Below are positions 44,282-53,311 of a DNA stretch of 64,000 nt, piece after piece (the stretch's first letter is position 1; each line of letters begins with the position of its first letter). Position numbers and translations under genes: made by a program. Origin of the DNA: Hyphomicrobiaceae bacterium (GTDB lineage: Bacteria; Pseudomonadota; Alphaproteobacteria; Rhizobiales; Hyphomicrobiaceae); the NCBI GenBank assembly GCA_025351355.1, contig JANXWC010000059.1:62001-126000 (forward strand), given 5' to 3'. The notes beneath the pieces are model-generated. The model saw only the letters and a program-made list of their open reading frames with translations, was not told the origin of the DNA and made no database searches.

Positions 44282-44794
44282 ATGGAACACGAGGTTAAAA
44301 TGCAGTTTGATTTGGCTCAAGCTATAAGTTTGGCAAGCGCCATTGGTACAGTGATGGCATCATTTTTAATTATTTTTCAAATACGTTCTTTTGAAGCATG
44401 GAATAGACGGCAAATTTCCAATCAAATTTTGAACGAGTTCGTTTCTGGAACTCTGGAAGACTCTCTGGAGGCTATCGAGTCGCAATTTGGATGGGATTTA
44501 TTGAGTGAGGGTCAGTCTTATCGAAAGATTGTAAGAAACTTCGAGCAAGACACCGCGGATCGTGACGAAATTGAGTTGGACAGGTATCTGCGAAGAATAT
44601 TGCGTCGATTTGAGGCGATCTGCATCAGCATGGATCATAAGATCGTCGACGAAAAGACATGCAGGGAATATATTGTGAGCTTATTGACTGCTATACATAA
44701 GTCTACCGCCGAATTTATCGAAAAAGAAAGAGTGAAACGAAATGAGCCGAGAGTATTCGAGTATGTTGAGAGATATGTCCACAGGTGGTCATGA
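44282..44794 (+). CDS. AT-rich orphan membrane-anchored protein (DUF4760-like)
   Basis: 170 residues from ATG 44282; ATG 44300 is possible. One N-terminal membrane helix (ASAIGTVMASFLIIFQI) is followed by WNRRQISNQILNEF and a charged helical cytoplasmic region. This resembles DUF4760-type proteins, but the match is by eye. Base composition and codon use (many AT-ending codons such as AAA, ATT, TTA) are clearly unlike the GC-rich neighbours, a sign of recent transfer. There is no integrase, repeat or partner gene beside it. The function is unknown; similar small islands often carry defence or stress genes. Confidence 0.65.
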   Translation: MEHEVKMQFDLAQAISLASAIGTVMASFLIIFQIRSFEAWNRRQISNQILNEFVSGTLEDSLEAIESQFGWDLLSEGQSYRKIVRNFEQDTADRDEIELDRYLRRILRRFEAICISMDHKIVDEKTCREYIVSLLTAIHKSTAEFIEKERVKRNEPRVFEYVERYVHRWS

Positions 44795-44879
44795 TATATA
44801 GTCGACATGTTTATCGTGAAGCGCCTTGACGCTTTGTATCGCACAATTCCACGACCCAACCCAACGGGAGCCAGCGGCT

Positions 44880-45770
44880 ATGTTTCAGAGCGGACTTCTC
44901 AAAGGCAAACATATCCTTATCACCGGCGGCGGCACTGGGCTCGGGCGTGCCATGGCCGAGCAGTTTCTGATACTCGGTGCGGACATCTCCATCTGCGGCC
45001 GCAGGAAAGGTGTCTGCGATGACACCGCGGCTGCTTTGATGAAAGCCCATGGCGGCACCGTCACCAGCTACGGTGTCGATATTCGCAATGCCCAGGCCGT
45101 CGACGACATGGTCGGCGAAATCTTTGCGAAAAAGCCGCTCACCGGCCTCGTCAACAACGCCGCCGGCAACTTCATCTCGCCGACCGAAGCGCTGTCGCCG
45201 CGCGGCTTCGACGCCATCGCCAACATCGTCATGCACGGCACATTCTATGTGACCCAGGCCGTCGGTAAGCGTTGGATCGCGCAAGGGTGGCAGCACGGCG
45301 ATCCCATGCGCTCCGTGATGTCGATCATCACCACCTGGGTGCTGAACGGCGGCCCGTTCGTCGTGCCGTCAGCCATGAGCAAGAGTGCCATCCACACCAT
45401 GACCATGTCGCTGGCGACGGAATGGGCGCGCTACGGCATCCGCCTCAACGCCGTTGGCCCCGGCGAAATCCCGACCGAAGGCATGTCGAAACGTCTCAAC
45501 CCCGGCGAGGAACCGGGCGCGCGCTCCAAGGAGCGCAATCCCATGGCGCGCGCCGGCGAGATGAGCGAATTGCAGAACATCGCCACCTTCCTGATGTCGG
45601 ACGGCTGCAACTGGCTGACCGGGCAATCCATCATGATGGACGGCGGCGGCTATCTTGCCGGCGGCGGCAACTTCTACGAACTTGTCAAATGGAAACCCGA
45701 TCAGTGGCAAGCCGCCCGCGATCAGATCGAAGCTCAGAACAAAAAAGATAGGGCACAGCGCACGACGTGA
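44880..45770 (+). CDS. SDR oxidoreductase, 2,4-dienoyl-CoA reductase type
   Basis: 296 residues from ATG 44880, GGGAG upstream. NADP(H) motif ITGGGTGLGRAMAEQF is at the N-terminus and NNAAGNF in the middle. The usual SDR Tyr-x3-Lys is replaced by VVPSAMSKSA, with Ser in place of Tyr, as in mitochondrial and peroxisomal 2,4-dienoyl-CoA reductases, and WARYGIRLNAVGPGEIPTEG also matches them. It would reduce 2,4-dienoyl-CoA during oxidation of unsaturated fatty acids, complementing the acyl-CoA ligase and FadJ-type enzyme 9-11 kb away. Confidence 0.88.
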   Translation: MFQSGLLKGKHILITGGGTGLGRAMAEQFLILGADISICGRRKGVCDDTAAALMKAHGGTVTSYGVDIRNAQAVDDMVGEIFAKKPLTGLVNNAAGNFISPTEALSPRGFDAIANIVMHGTFYVTQAVGKRWIAQGWQHGDPMRSVMSIITTWVLNGGPFVVPSAMSKSAIHTMTMSLATEWARYGIRLNAVGPGEIPTEGMSKRLNPGEEPGARSKERNPMARAGEMSELQNIATFLMSDGCNWLTGQSIMMDGGGYLAGGGNFYELVKWKPDQWQAARDQIEAQNKKDRAQRTT

Positions 45771-45945
45771 GGCGCCGACGATCCCGCGCTTCATTGGGAA
45801 CGCAGCGATGGCGGCTCCGAGCGGGTATTCGCTGCGGCGTAACATGCTTGAGCGCAAAGGATATGTTCCGGCGTACGACGCCGTGGGATCGGTGCGATGC
45901 TCATATGTTTCACTCCCGCTCACCGCTTCATTTTCATCGACCGCA

Positions 45946-48900
45946 TCAGCCCTTCCCGCCTAGCCCCAGTAGCTGCACGTTGCCGCCGGTGGCGGTGATG
46001 TCGGTGGAGCGGACACGTTCGGTGGCGTAGCGGACCAGCGTGTGGGGGCCGCCGGCCTTAGGGCCGGTACCGGACAGGCCGTCGCCGCCGAAGGGTTGCA
46101 CGCCGACCACCGCGCCGATCTGGTTGCGGTTGACGTAGAGGTTGCCAACTCGGGCGTGTTCGGCGACGTAATCGGCCACTGCGCCGATGCGGCTGTGCAA
46201 TCCGAGCGTCAGGCCAAAGCCGCTGTCGTTGATCGCATCGATCACCTGACCCAAGCGGCCCTGCTGGTAGCGGACAACGTGCAGAATCGGGCCGAACACT
46301 TCGCGATCGAGCATTTCCATGCTGTCGATTTCGTAGGCGGCCGGCGTGACGTAGGTTCCGGCCCGCGTCGCCGCCGGCAACGGCAGATCGATGATGGTTT
46401 GCGCGGTCTTCTGCATGCGCAGCTTATGGGCATCGAGCATGTCTTGTGCGGCTTCGTCGATGACCGGACCGACGTCGGTCGCGGGGTCGAGCGGATCGCC
46501 GACCACGAGCGTTTCGATGGCGCCGCGCAGCATCTCGATCATGGGCTTGGCGACATCCTGCTGCACGAACAACACGCGGGCGGCCGAGCAACGTTGTCCG
46601 GCGCTATCGAAGGCGGAGCGGACGACGTCGCGCACAACCTGTTCGGCAACCGCGCTGCTGTCGGCGATCATGGCGTTGATGCCGCCGGTTTCGGCAATGA
46701 AAGGAATGATGGCCGAGCGTCGATCGGCGAGTGCGCGCTGAATGGTCCAGGCGGTCGCGTTGGACCCGGTGAAGGCTACGCCGCTGGTGCGCTTGTCCTT
46801 GATCAACTGCGCGCCGACCGCGCCGCCGCCGACCAGCAATTGCAGTACCGACACGGGGATGCCGGCCTTGTGCATCAACTCGACAGCGAGGAATGCCGTC
46901 ACCGGCGTCTGCGGCGCGGGTTTGGCGAGCACTGTGTTGCCGGCGGCCAATGCGGCGGCGATCTGGCCGGTGAAGATCGCCAGCGGGAAGTTCCACGGCG
47001 AGATGGCAACGAAGGCGCCGCGTCCGACGAGTTCCAGCGTGTTGCGCTCGCCGGTGGGCCCGGGCAGTAGCACCTGGCGGGCAAATAGGCAGCGCGTTTC
47101 GCCAGCGTAATAACGTAGGAAATCGACGGCTTCGCGGACGTCGCCAAGCGCGCCTTCCAGCGTTTTGCCGGCTTCGCGAATGATGACGGCCATCAGGCGC
47201 ATGCGGTTCTGCTCGAATAAATCAGCGGCACGCTCCAAGCACAGAGCGCGTTCAAAAGCACCGATGCGGTTCCAATCATGCTGGGTTGCAAAGGCTGCAC
47301 CGATCGCCTGTTCGATCAGCGCTGGCGTGGCTGCTGCCGCAGTGCCGACGCGTTCGCGACGATCATGGGGGCAGCGCACAAGTTCCGTGGTGCCAGCGGC
47401 GTGCGCCTTGCCCTCAACGATCGACCCCACGGCGTAGGAGTTCTGCAGCTCCGCAGATATCTTGTCGAGGAATTCCGAGCGCACATAGGGCTCGGACAAC
47501 GCGAAGCCCAAGCTGTTGATGCGCCGGGTGCCATAGAGGTCGGGTGGTTTCGGCACGGCGGCGACCGGCTGGGCTGTCGGCAATTCGCGCTCCTGCTCGG
47601 CTGCCTCCACGGGATCGCGGATGATATCGGCAACAGGCGCGCTGGCATCTGCCAAGCGGTTGACGAACGACGTGTTGGCGCCGTTTTCGAGCAGGCGACG
47701 CACGAGGTAGGCCAGTAGCTCCTCGTGACCACCGACGGGCGCATAGATGCGGCAGGCGCGACCCAATTTGCTGTCACCGACGACTTCGTCGTAGAGCGCC
47801 TCGCCCATGCCATGAAGCCGCTGGAATTCGTAACTACCGCTGCCGGCGGCTATGAAAGCCGTGGCGACGGAATGAGCGTTGTGGGTTGCGAACTGCGGAT
47901 AGAATGCCGCGGGATCTGACAACAGCAAGCGCATCGCGGCCAAGTACGAAACGTCAGTGTGCATCTTGCGGGTCAGCACAGGGTAATCGGCGAGGCCGAG
48001 TTCCTGCGCCCATTTGATTTCGCTGTCCCAATAGGCCCCCTTGACCAGGCGCACGGGGATGCGCCGCCCGCCGTCGGCCGCCAGCCGACGCAGCCAGCGC
48101 AATACGGGAATGGCACGTCGACCGTAGGCTTGCACGGCCAAGCCGAGGCCGGTCCAGCCTGCGAGCGCGGGGTCGGCGTAAGTCATGCCGAACATTTCCA
48201 AGGTGAGGTCGAGCCTGTCCTGTTCCTCGGCGTCGATGGTCAGCGGCAGTCCGCGATCGCGGGCAGCCTTGGCCAACTCGACGATCCTGGGCAGTAATTC
48301 GGCGCGCAACAGAGCGGACTTGCCGGGCTCGAAACGCGGGTGGATGGCAGACAGCTTCACCGACAGTCCCGGTCGGTGCATCAGGGCATCGGGTTGGGTA
48401 GAAGCGAATTTTCCGGCAGCGATGCCGATGACGTCGATCGCCTGCATGTACCGGTCGAAATAGCGGTCGGCGTCGGCGCGCGTGCGGGCGCCTTCGCCGA
48501 GCATGTCGTAGGAGATGCGGAAGCCCTGCGTTTCGTAGGTCTTGGCGCGACCGATGGCTTCCTTGATGGTGCGGCCCAATACGAAGTTGTCGCCGAGGAT
48601 GCGCATCGCCTGGCGCAGGGCCTGTCGGATCAGCGGTTCACCGGAGCGTGCGATCAGGCGCTTCAGCAGGCTGGTCGGGCCTTGGCGTTTGGTGGAACCG
48701 AGTTTGACAACCGTACCCGTCAGCATCAATCCGAACGTGGATGCGTTGACGAACAGACTGTCGGATGCGCCGAGATGCTTGCCCCATTGGCCCTCGCCGA
48801 TCTTTTCTGCAATCAGTGCGTCTTGAGTGGCCTTGTCGGGAATGCGCAAGAGTGCCTCGGCGAGGCACATGAGGATGACGCCTTCTTCGCTCGATAGGCC

Positions 48901-49143
48901 GTATTCGAGCATGAACGCGTCGATACCGCCGTGCTTGGTCTGATTGTCGCGGGCGGCGTGCACAAAATTCCGCGCAAGCTCGGCAATGCGCTGGCGTTCG
49001 TCGCTGGTATATACCGCCCGCTCGATCAAGCCGCCGACCAGGCGCCGCTCATCCATCAGGTGATAGCTGGCGATTTCATCGCGTGACGGCAACTTGGCCG
49101 GCGCAATGGCATTGATCTGTGGGCGAAAACTTGAATTAGACAT
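45946..49143 (-). CDS. putA: Bifunctional proline dehydrogenase / L-glutamate gamma-semialdehyde dehydrogenase
   Basis: 1065 residues from ATG 49143, AGGAG upstream. The first half is a TIM-barrel FAD proline dehydrogenase (SVKLSAIHPRFEP, TIDAEEQDRLDLTLE, RLVKGAYWDSEIKWAQ, YEFQRLHGMGEALY). The second half is an aldehyde dehydrogenase (ISPWNFPLAIFTGQIAAALA, GSNATAW, ETGGINAMI, and catalytic Cys in DSAGQRCSAARV). It oxidises proline to glutamate with substrate channelling. There is no N-terminal ribbon-helix-helix domain, so it should not act as its own repressor. No Lrp-type regulator is adjacent. Confidence 0.97.
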   Translation of the reverse strand: MSNSSFRPQINAIAPAKLPSRDEIASYHLMDERRLVGGLIERAVYTSDERQRIAELARNFVHAARDNQTKHGGIDAFMLEYGLSSEEGVILMCLAEALLRIPDKATQDALIAEKIGEGQWGKHLGASDSLFVNASTFGLMLTGTVVKLGSTKRQGPTSLLKRLIARSGEPLIRQALRQAMRILGDNFVLGRTIKEAIGRAKTYETQGFRISYDMLGEGARTRADADRYFDRYMQAIDVIGIAAGKFASTQPDALMHRPGLSVKLSAIHPRFEPGKSALLRAELLPRIVELAKAARDRGLPLTIDAEEQDRLDLTLEMFGMTYADPALAGWTGLGLAVQAYGRRAIPVLRWLRRLAADGGRRIPVRLVKGAYWDSEIKWAQELGLADYPVLTRKMHTDVSYLAAMRLLLSDPAAFYPQFATHNAHSVATAFIAAGSGSYEFQRLHGMGEALYDEVVGDSKLGRACRIYAPVGGHEELLAYLVRRLLENGANTSFVNRLADASAPVADIIRDPVEAAEQERELPTAQPVAAVPKPPDLYGTRRINSLGFALSEPYVRSEFLDKISAELQNSYAVGSIVEGKAHAAGTTELVRCPHDRRERVGTAAAATPALIEQAIGAAFATQHDWNRIGAFERALCLERAADLFEQNRMRLMAVIIREAGKTLEGALGDVREAVDFLRYYAGETRCLFARQVLLPGPTGERNTLELVGRGAFVAISPWNFPLAIFTGQIAAALAAGNTVLAKPAPQTPVTAFLAVELMHKAGIPVSVLQLLVGGGAVGAQLIKDKRTSGVAFTGSNATAWTIQRALADRRSAIIPFIAETGGINAMIADSSAVAEQVVRDVVRSAFDSAGQRCSAARVLFVQQDVAKPMIEMLRGAIETLVVGDPLDPATDVGPVIDEAAQDMLDAHKLRMQKTAQTIIDLPLPAATRAGTYVTPAAYEIDSMEMLDREVFGPILHVVRYQQGRLGQVIDAINDSGFGLTLGLHSRIGAVADYVAEHARVGNLYVNRNQIGAVVGVQPFGGDGLSGTGPKAGGPHTLVRYATERVRSTDITATGGNVQLLGLGGKG

Positions 49144-49360
49144 GTCGAGTGCTCCTGCCAATCGCGGATCAACGCGGCGGCCCGAGAGTGATTCGGTGTA
49201 GGGAGGTCATAGCAAATTTTGCGCGCCTCCGCCGCCACAGTGGCGATATTCCGGCGCTTCGTAGAACCCATCCGAGCCGTGCGTTTAATCGGAACAAATG
49301 CTTGCAGTTGCCGTTTTCAGGGGAGACCAAGCATCGGTCGTCAAAATTACGGAGAACGAC

Positions 49361-49849
49361 ATGGCAGATAAAAAACTTGATGACCTCTTTCTACACACCC
49401 TCAAGGATGTCTTTTACGCCGAGAACGCAATCACCAAGGCGTTGCCTAAGATGTCGAAGGCGGCTCATAGCAAAGCCCTCAAACAGGCTTTCGAGACGCA
49501 CTTGAAGCAGACCGAGGGGCAGATCGAGCGGCTGGAACAGGTGTTCAAGATTATCGGTCAGAAGGCCGAAGGCGTTCCGTGTGAGGCGATTAAAGGCATC
49601 TTGAAGGAAGGCGATGAAGTCGCCGACGAATTCAAAGGCAGCCACGCGCTCGACGCCGGTTTGATCGCTGCGGCGCAAGCAGTCGAACATTACGAAATCT
49701 CTCGCTACGGCGCACTTCGTACCTGGGCCGAAGAGTTGGGCATGAATCATGCGGCCAAGCTTCTGCAAGCCACGCTCGAGGAAGAGGAAGCGACGGATCG
49801 AAGCCTGACTAAGTTGGCTGAGAAAAAGGTCAATACGGCCGCGTTGTAA
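49361..49849 (+). CDS. YciE/YciF-type ferritin-like protein (DUF892)
   Basis: 162 residues, GGAG seven bases before ATG 49361. It starts with the DUF892 hallmark LDDLFLHTLKDVFYAENAITKALPKM and has THLKQTEGQIERLEQVF and AQAVEHYEISRYG, which provide the Glu/His ligands of a ferritin-like di-iron four-helix bundle. Members are often general-stress-induced. It has its own terminator (49877-49910). Confidence 0.93.
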   Translation: MADKKLDDLFLHTLKDVFYAENAITKALPKMSKAAHSKALKQAFETHLKQTEGQIERLEQVFKIIGQKAEGVPCEAIKGILKEGDEVADEFKGSHALDAGLIAAAQAVEHYEISRYGALRTWAEELGMNHAAKLLQATLEEEEATDRSLTKLAEKKVNTAAL

Positions 49850-50216
49850 TAGACGGTGGTTGCCGCAATTGTGCGGGTGGCCGTCCGAAGCTCGGGCGGC
49901 CACTTTTTTTGGTGCGCTCAGCAATCGCATGACGCGAGATGCATTTACCACGCTCGACAGAACAACATGAAAAGACAACCTTGGCGTGTTATATGAGAAT
50001 TTATATCGGAATTGGAGATGCGGCCCAATGCAAATTTTTTTGTCCACATCCCCCGCAATCGTCGGACCCATCCACGTCTTACTGTGGCCATCTGAACCTT
50101 GCCAAACGGCTGTCCGGGTGCGACCTACATCGTATCTCCAGGGGCAGCGATTCTTGTGGCGTGACCCACGCGTTCAACGCCCCGAAGTCGTTTAACTTAT
50201 TGAGCGGACAGGCTAA
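49850..50216. other. Intergenic region between DUF892 gene and parE
   Basis: 367 bp holding the terminator at 49877-49910 and the promoter region of parE. Nothing else is recognised. Confidence 0.5.
49877..49910 (+). terminator. Intrinsic terminator
   Basis: GTGGCCGTCCGA-AGC-TCGGGCGGCCAC followed by seven T. It is a 12-bp stem with one G-T pair, 27 bases after the DUF892 stop. Confidence 0.9.
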
Positions 50217-52229
50217 ATGGCATCTTCCCGTGATCTGCTGGCGAAGCTGGATGACGAATTCCAAGGCAAAGGCGCCAAGCCGCGCTCTTCGGCTAAGTCG
50301 GCGGAAGAGAGCTATACTGCAGCTGATATCGAAGTCCTGGAGGGTCTCGAACCGGTCCGGCGGCGTCCGGGCATGTACATCGGCGGCACCGACGAGAAGG
50401 CGATGCACCACCTTTTTGCCGAGGTGATCGACAACTCCATGGACGAGGCGGTGGCCGGGCACGCGACCTGGATCGAGGTGAGGCTGGAGGCGGACGGCTA
50501 TCTGTCGGTGATGGACAACGGTCGCGGAATACCCATCGACGCGCATCCGAAATTCAAGAATATCTCGGCCCTCGAAGTCATCATGACCACGCTGCATTCG
50601 GGCGGCAAGTTCGACGGCAAGGCCTACCAGACCTCTGGCGGACTGCACGGCGTCGGCGTGTCGGTCGTCAATGCTCTGTCTGAGATCTGTGAAGTGGAGG
50701 TGGCGCGCGGCCAACAGCTGTATCGCATGGTGTTCAGCCGCGGCACGCCGCAGACCAAGCTCGAGAAACTCGGTTCCATCATGAACCGCCGGGGCACCAA
50801 GATCCGCTTTAAGCCCGACGAGAAGATTTTCGGCAAGGGCTGTGCCTTCAAGCCGGCACGCTTGATGCGGATGGCGCGCTCGAAGGCGTACCTGTTCGGC
50901 GGCGTTGAGATCCGCTGGTTCTGCGATCCGTCACTGGTCAAGGACGATACGCCTGCTGAAGCGGTGTTCCATTTCCCGGGCGGACTCAAGGATTACCTGC
51001 TCTCGACGATCGAGGGGCAGACGCTGGTAACGAAGGATATCTTTGCCGGCAACGTGAAGCGCGAGGGCGGGCACGGCTCGCTGGAATGGGCGATCGCGTG
51101 GGTGTCTGACGAAGACGGTTTCTCGAATTCCTATTGCAATACCATTCCGACGGCCGAAGGCGGCACGCACGAGAACGGCCTGCGCGGGGGCTTGTCGAAG
51201 TCGTTGCGTGAGTTCGGTGATCGCGTCGGCAATAAGAAATCCGGGCAGATCACCGCCGAGGACGTGATGGGCACGGCGGCGTCAATGCTGTCGGTGTTCA
51301 TCCGCGAGCCGGAATTCCAGGGGCAGACCAAGGAAAAGCTGGCGACCCAGGAAGCGCAGCGGATCGTCGAAAGCACCATCAAGGATGCGTTCGATCATTG
51401 GCTGACCGACACCCCGCAACAGGCGCAGCGATTGCTCGAATGGGTGATCGAGCAGGCCGAAGATCGGCTCAAGCGGCGGCGTGAGAAAGAAGTCGGCCGG
51501 CAATCGGCGACACGCAAGCTGCGGCTGCCGGGCAAGCTGGCGGACTGCACGATCCAGACGGCTGCCGGGACTGAAATTTTCATCGTCGAGGGTGACAGCG
51601 CTGGAGGCTCGGCCAAAAGTGCGCGCAATCGGGAGAACCAGGCCATCTATCCGCTGCGCGGCAAGATCCTCAACGTTGCCAATGCGACATCCGCCAAGCT
51701 GGCACAGAACGAAGCGCTGTCGAACCTGTTGCTGGCGCTGGGTGTCGGCACCGGCAGCAAATACAATGACGACGATCTGCGCTACGAGCGGGTTATCCTG
51801 ATGACTGATGCCGACATCGACGGTGCTCACATCGCGTCTTTGCTGATTACGTTTTTCTACCAGGAGATGCCGGAGTTGATCGACAACGGCCATCTCTTTC
51901 TGGCCGCGCCGCCGCTGCACAAGCTCAATTGTAAGGGTGAAATTGTCTACGCGCGCGACGACAAGCATCGTGACGAATTGATGCAAACCAAATTCAAGGA
52001 CAAGAAAGTCGAATCGACCCGCTTTAAGGGTCTCGGCGAAATGGATTTCAAGGATCTGAAGTCCACCACCATGGACCCCAAGAACCGCGTGCTGCTGCGC
52101 ATCGAGATCGCCGCCGACCAGAAAGTCGAAACCGCCGACAGCGTCAACGCCCTTATGGGCTCCAAGCCCGAAGCCCGCTTCCGCTTCATCCAGGACCGCG
52201 CGGCGTTTGTGAAGGACCTCGACGTGTGA
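50217..52229 (+). CDS. parE: DNA topoisomerase IV subunit B
   Basis: 670 residues, shorter than GyrB and typical for ParE. GHKL ATPase motifs are EVIDNSMDEAVAGHA, VMDNGRGIPID and GGLHGVGVSVVNALS, and the Toprim domain carries IVEGDSAGGSAK and TDADIDGAHIASLLITFF. With ParC it decatenates daughter chromosomes. It is adjacent to and convergent with the prs-like gene (15-bp gap). Confidence 0.96.
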   Translation: MASSRDLLAKLDDEFQGKGAKPRSSAKSAEESYTAADIEVLEGLEPVRRRPGMYIGGTDEKAMHHLFAEVIDNSMDEAVAGHATWIEVRLEADGYLSVMDNGRGIPIDAHPKFKNISALEVIMTTLHSGGKFDGKAYQTSGGLHGVGVSVVNALSEICEVEVARGQQLYRMVFSRGTPQTKLEKLGSIMNRRGTKIRFKPDEKIFGKGCAFKPARLMRMARSKAYLFGGVEIRWFCDPSLVKDDTPAEAVFHFPGGLKDYLLSTIEGQTLVTKDIFAGNVKREGGHGSLEWAIAWVSDEDGFSNSYCNTIPTAEGGTHENGLRGGLSKSLREFGDRVGNKKSGQITAEDVMGTAASMLSVFIREPEFQGQTKEKLATQEAQRIVESTIKDAFDHWLTDTPQQAQRLLEWVIEQAEDRLKRRREKEVGRQSATRKLRLPGKLADCTIQTAAGTEIFIVEGDSAGGSAKSARNRENQAIYPLRGKILNVANATSAKLAQNEALSNLLLALGVGTGSKYNDDDLRYERVILMTDADIDGAHIASLLITFFYQEMPELIDNGHLFLAAPPLHKLNCKGEIVYARDDKHRDELMQTKFKDKKVESTRFKGLGEMDFKDLKSTTMDPKNRVLLRIEIAADQKVETADSVNALMGSKPEARFRFIQDRAAFVKDLDV

Positions 52230-52244
52230 AACAGGTTTCCTCTG

Positions 52245-53252
52245 TCAACTAGAAAGTTTGCTGACGCTGCCGCCGATCAGTGAGGCCTGATAAACGGCTT
52301 CAGCCAAAAGCTCTTCGATTGGTATGATGGTGAGCCATTTCTTGTGCTTTTCCGCGTAAGCTGGCGGGCGCGGAATTGAATTCGTCGTAAAAATGCGAAG
52401 GCCCGAGTCGGCCAGACGTTTTTCGGCGCCTTCGCTGAATATTGCATGGGTTGCGAAGACGTCGACGTGGGCGGCGCCGTCGGTCATGAATTTCTTTGCA
52501 GCTCCGATCGTGCTGCCGCCGGTATCGATCATGTCATCGACCAAGACGACTCGTCGGCCCTTGACCGTGTCGCCGGCGGTGGCGCCGGTGATACTCTTGT
52601 TCGCTGCCGGCCGCTTCTTCTGGCAGAAAGCAATGTAGGGCGAGCCGGCGGTGAGACCAAACCGTTCCGCACGCACGACACCGCCGACATCTGGTGCACC
52701 CATGACGCACTCGCCGATATTGTCGATGTGTTTCATAGCGTAGAGCGCGAACAATTTCATGCACGAGATGTTGTCGACAGGGATGCCGAAGAAGCCCTGG
52801 GCCTGATCGGTGTGCATATCAACAGTGACAACGCGCTCAAGCGACGGGTTGGAGCCCAGCACATCGGCAAGCATCTTGGCCGATATGGGCGCGCGTGGCA
52901 TGTCTTTGCGATCCTGCCGCAAGTATGGGAGATAGGGCGCAACGAGGGTAATGCCGGCGGCGGAAGCGCGGCGTAAAGCATCGTTCATCAGCAACGCTGC
53001 CATGACGCCGTCATTGGGCGACGGATATTGCATGGCATGGAAGAAAAATACGTGCTGGCGACGGACCGTTTCCGGAATGCGCGGCAGCACTTCGCCGTTT
53101 TTAAACCGCTCGAAACTCACGGGGTGGTGCGGTAGCGCAATGTTGCGTTCCCGCTTGATCGCGTCGACGACCGCTTGCGCAAGCGCATGCATTTCCGGCG
53201 AGGAAACGACAACAAATGGTTTGACGTCGCTTTTTTCGTCAGCAGACAGCAT
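52245..53252 (-). CDS. Ribose-phosphate pyrophosphokinase-like protein
   Basis: 335 residues, GGAG seven bases before the ATG. It has the two Prs domains: RFKNGEVLPRIPETVRRQ, PYLPYLRQDRKD, VDMHTDQAQGFFGIPVDNI, and the PRPP loop LVDDMIDTGGSTIGAAK. It differs from canonical class I Prs (usually about 310 residues, with a DLHADQIQGFFD and VDDMVDTAGT pattern), so it may be a second, divergent Prs. PRPP feeds Trp, His, purine and pyrimidine synthesis. It is transcribed away from ispA with a 59-bp gap on the same strand. Confidence 0.88.
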   Translation of the reverse strand: MLSADEKSDVKPFVVVSSPEMHALAQAVVDAIKRERNIALPHHPVSFERFKNGEVLPRIPETVRRQHVFFFHAMQYPSPNDGVMAALLMNDALRRASAAGITLVAPYLPYLRQDRKDMPRAPISAKMLADVLGSNPSLERVVTVDMHTDQAQGFFGIPVDNISCMKLFALYAMKHIDNIGECVMGAPDVGGVVRAERFGLTAGSPYIAFCQKKRPAANKSITGATAGDTVKGRRVVLVDDMIDTGGSTIGAAKKFMTDGAAHVDVFATHAIFSEGAEKRLADSGLRIFTTNSIPRPPAYAEKHKKWLTIIPIEELLAEAVYQASLIGGSVSKLSS

Positions 53253-53311
53253 CTGCGTACTCCATCAATTCAATTTGGGCACGTTCTGACAGCGGATGCT
53301 GTTCCTGTCGA

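Noticed and set aside
46042-47070. A 342-codon open frame antisense to putA
   Set aside because: Gly/Asp/His-rich mirror of the aldehyde dehydrogenase domain, no RBS, no family.
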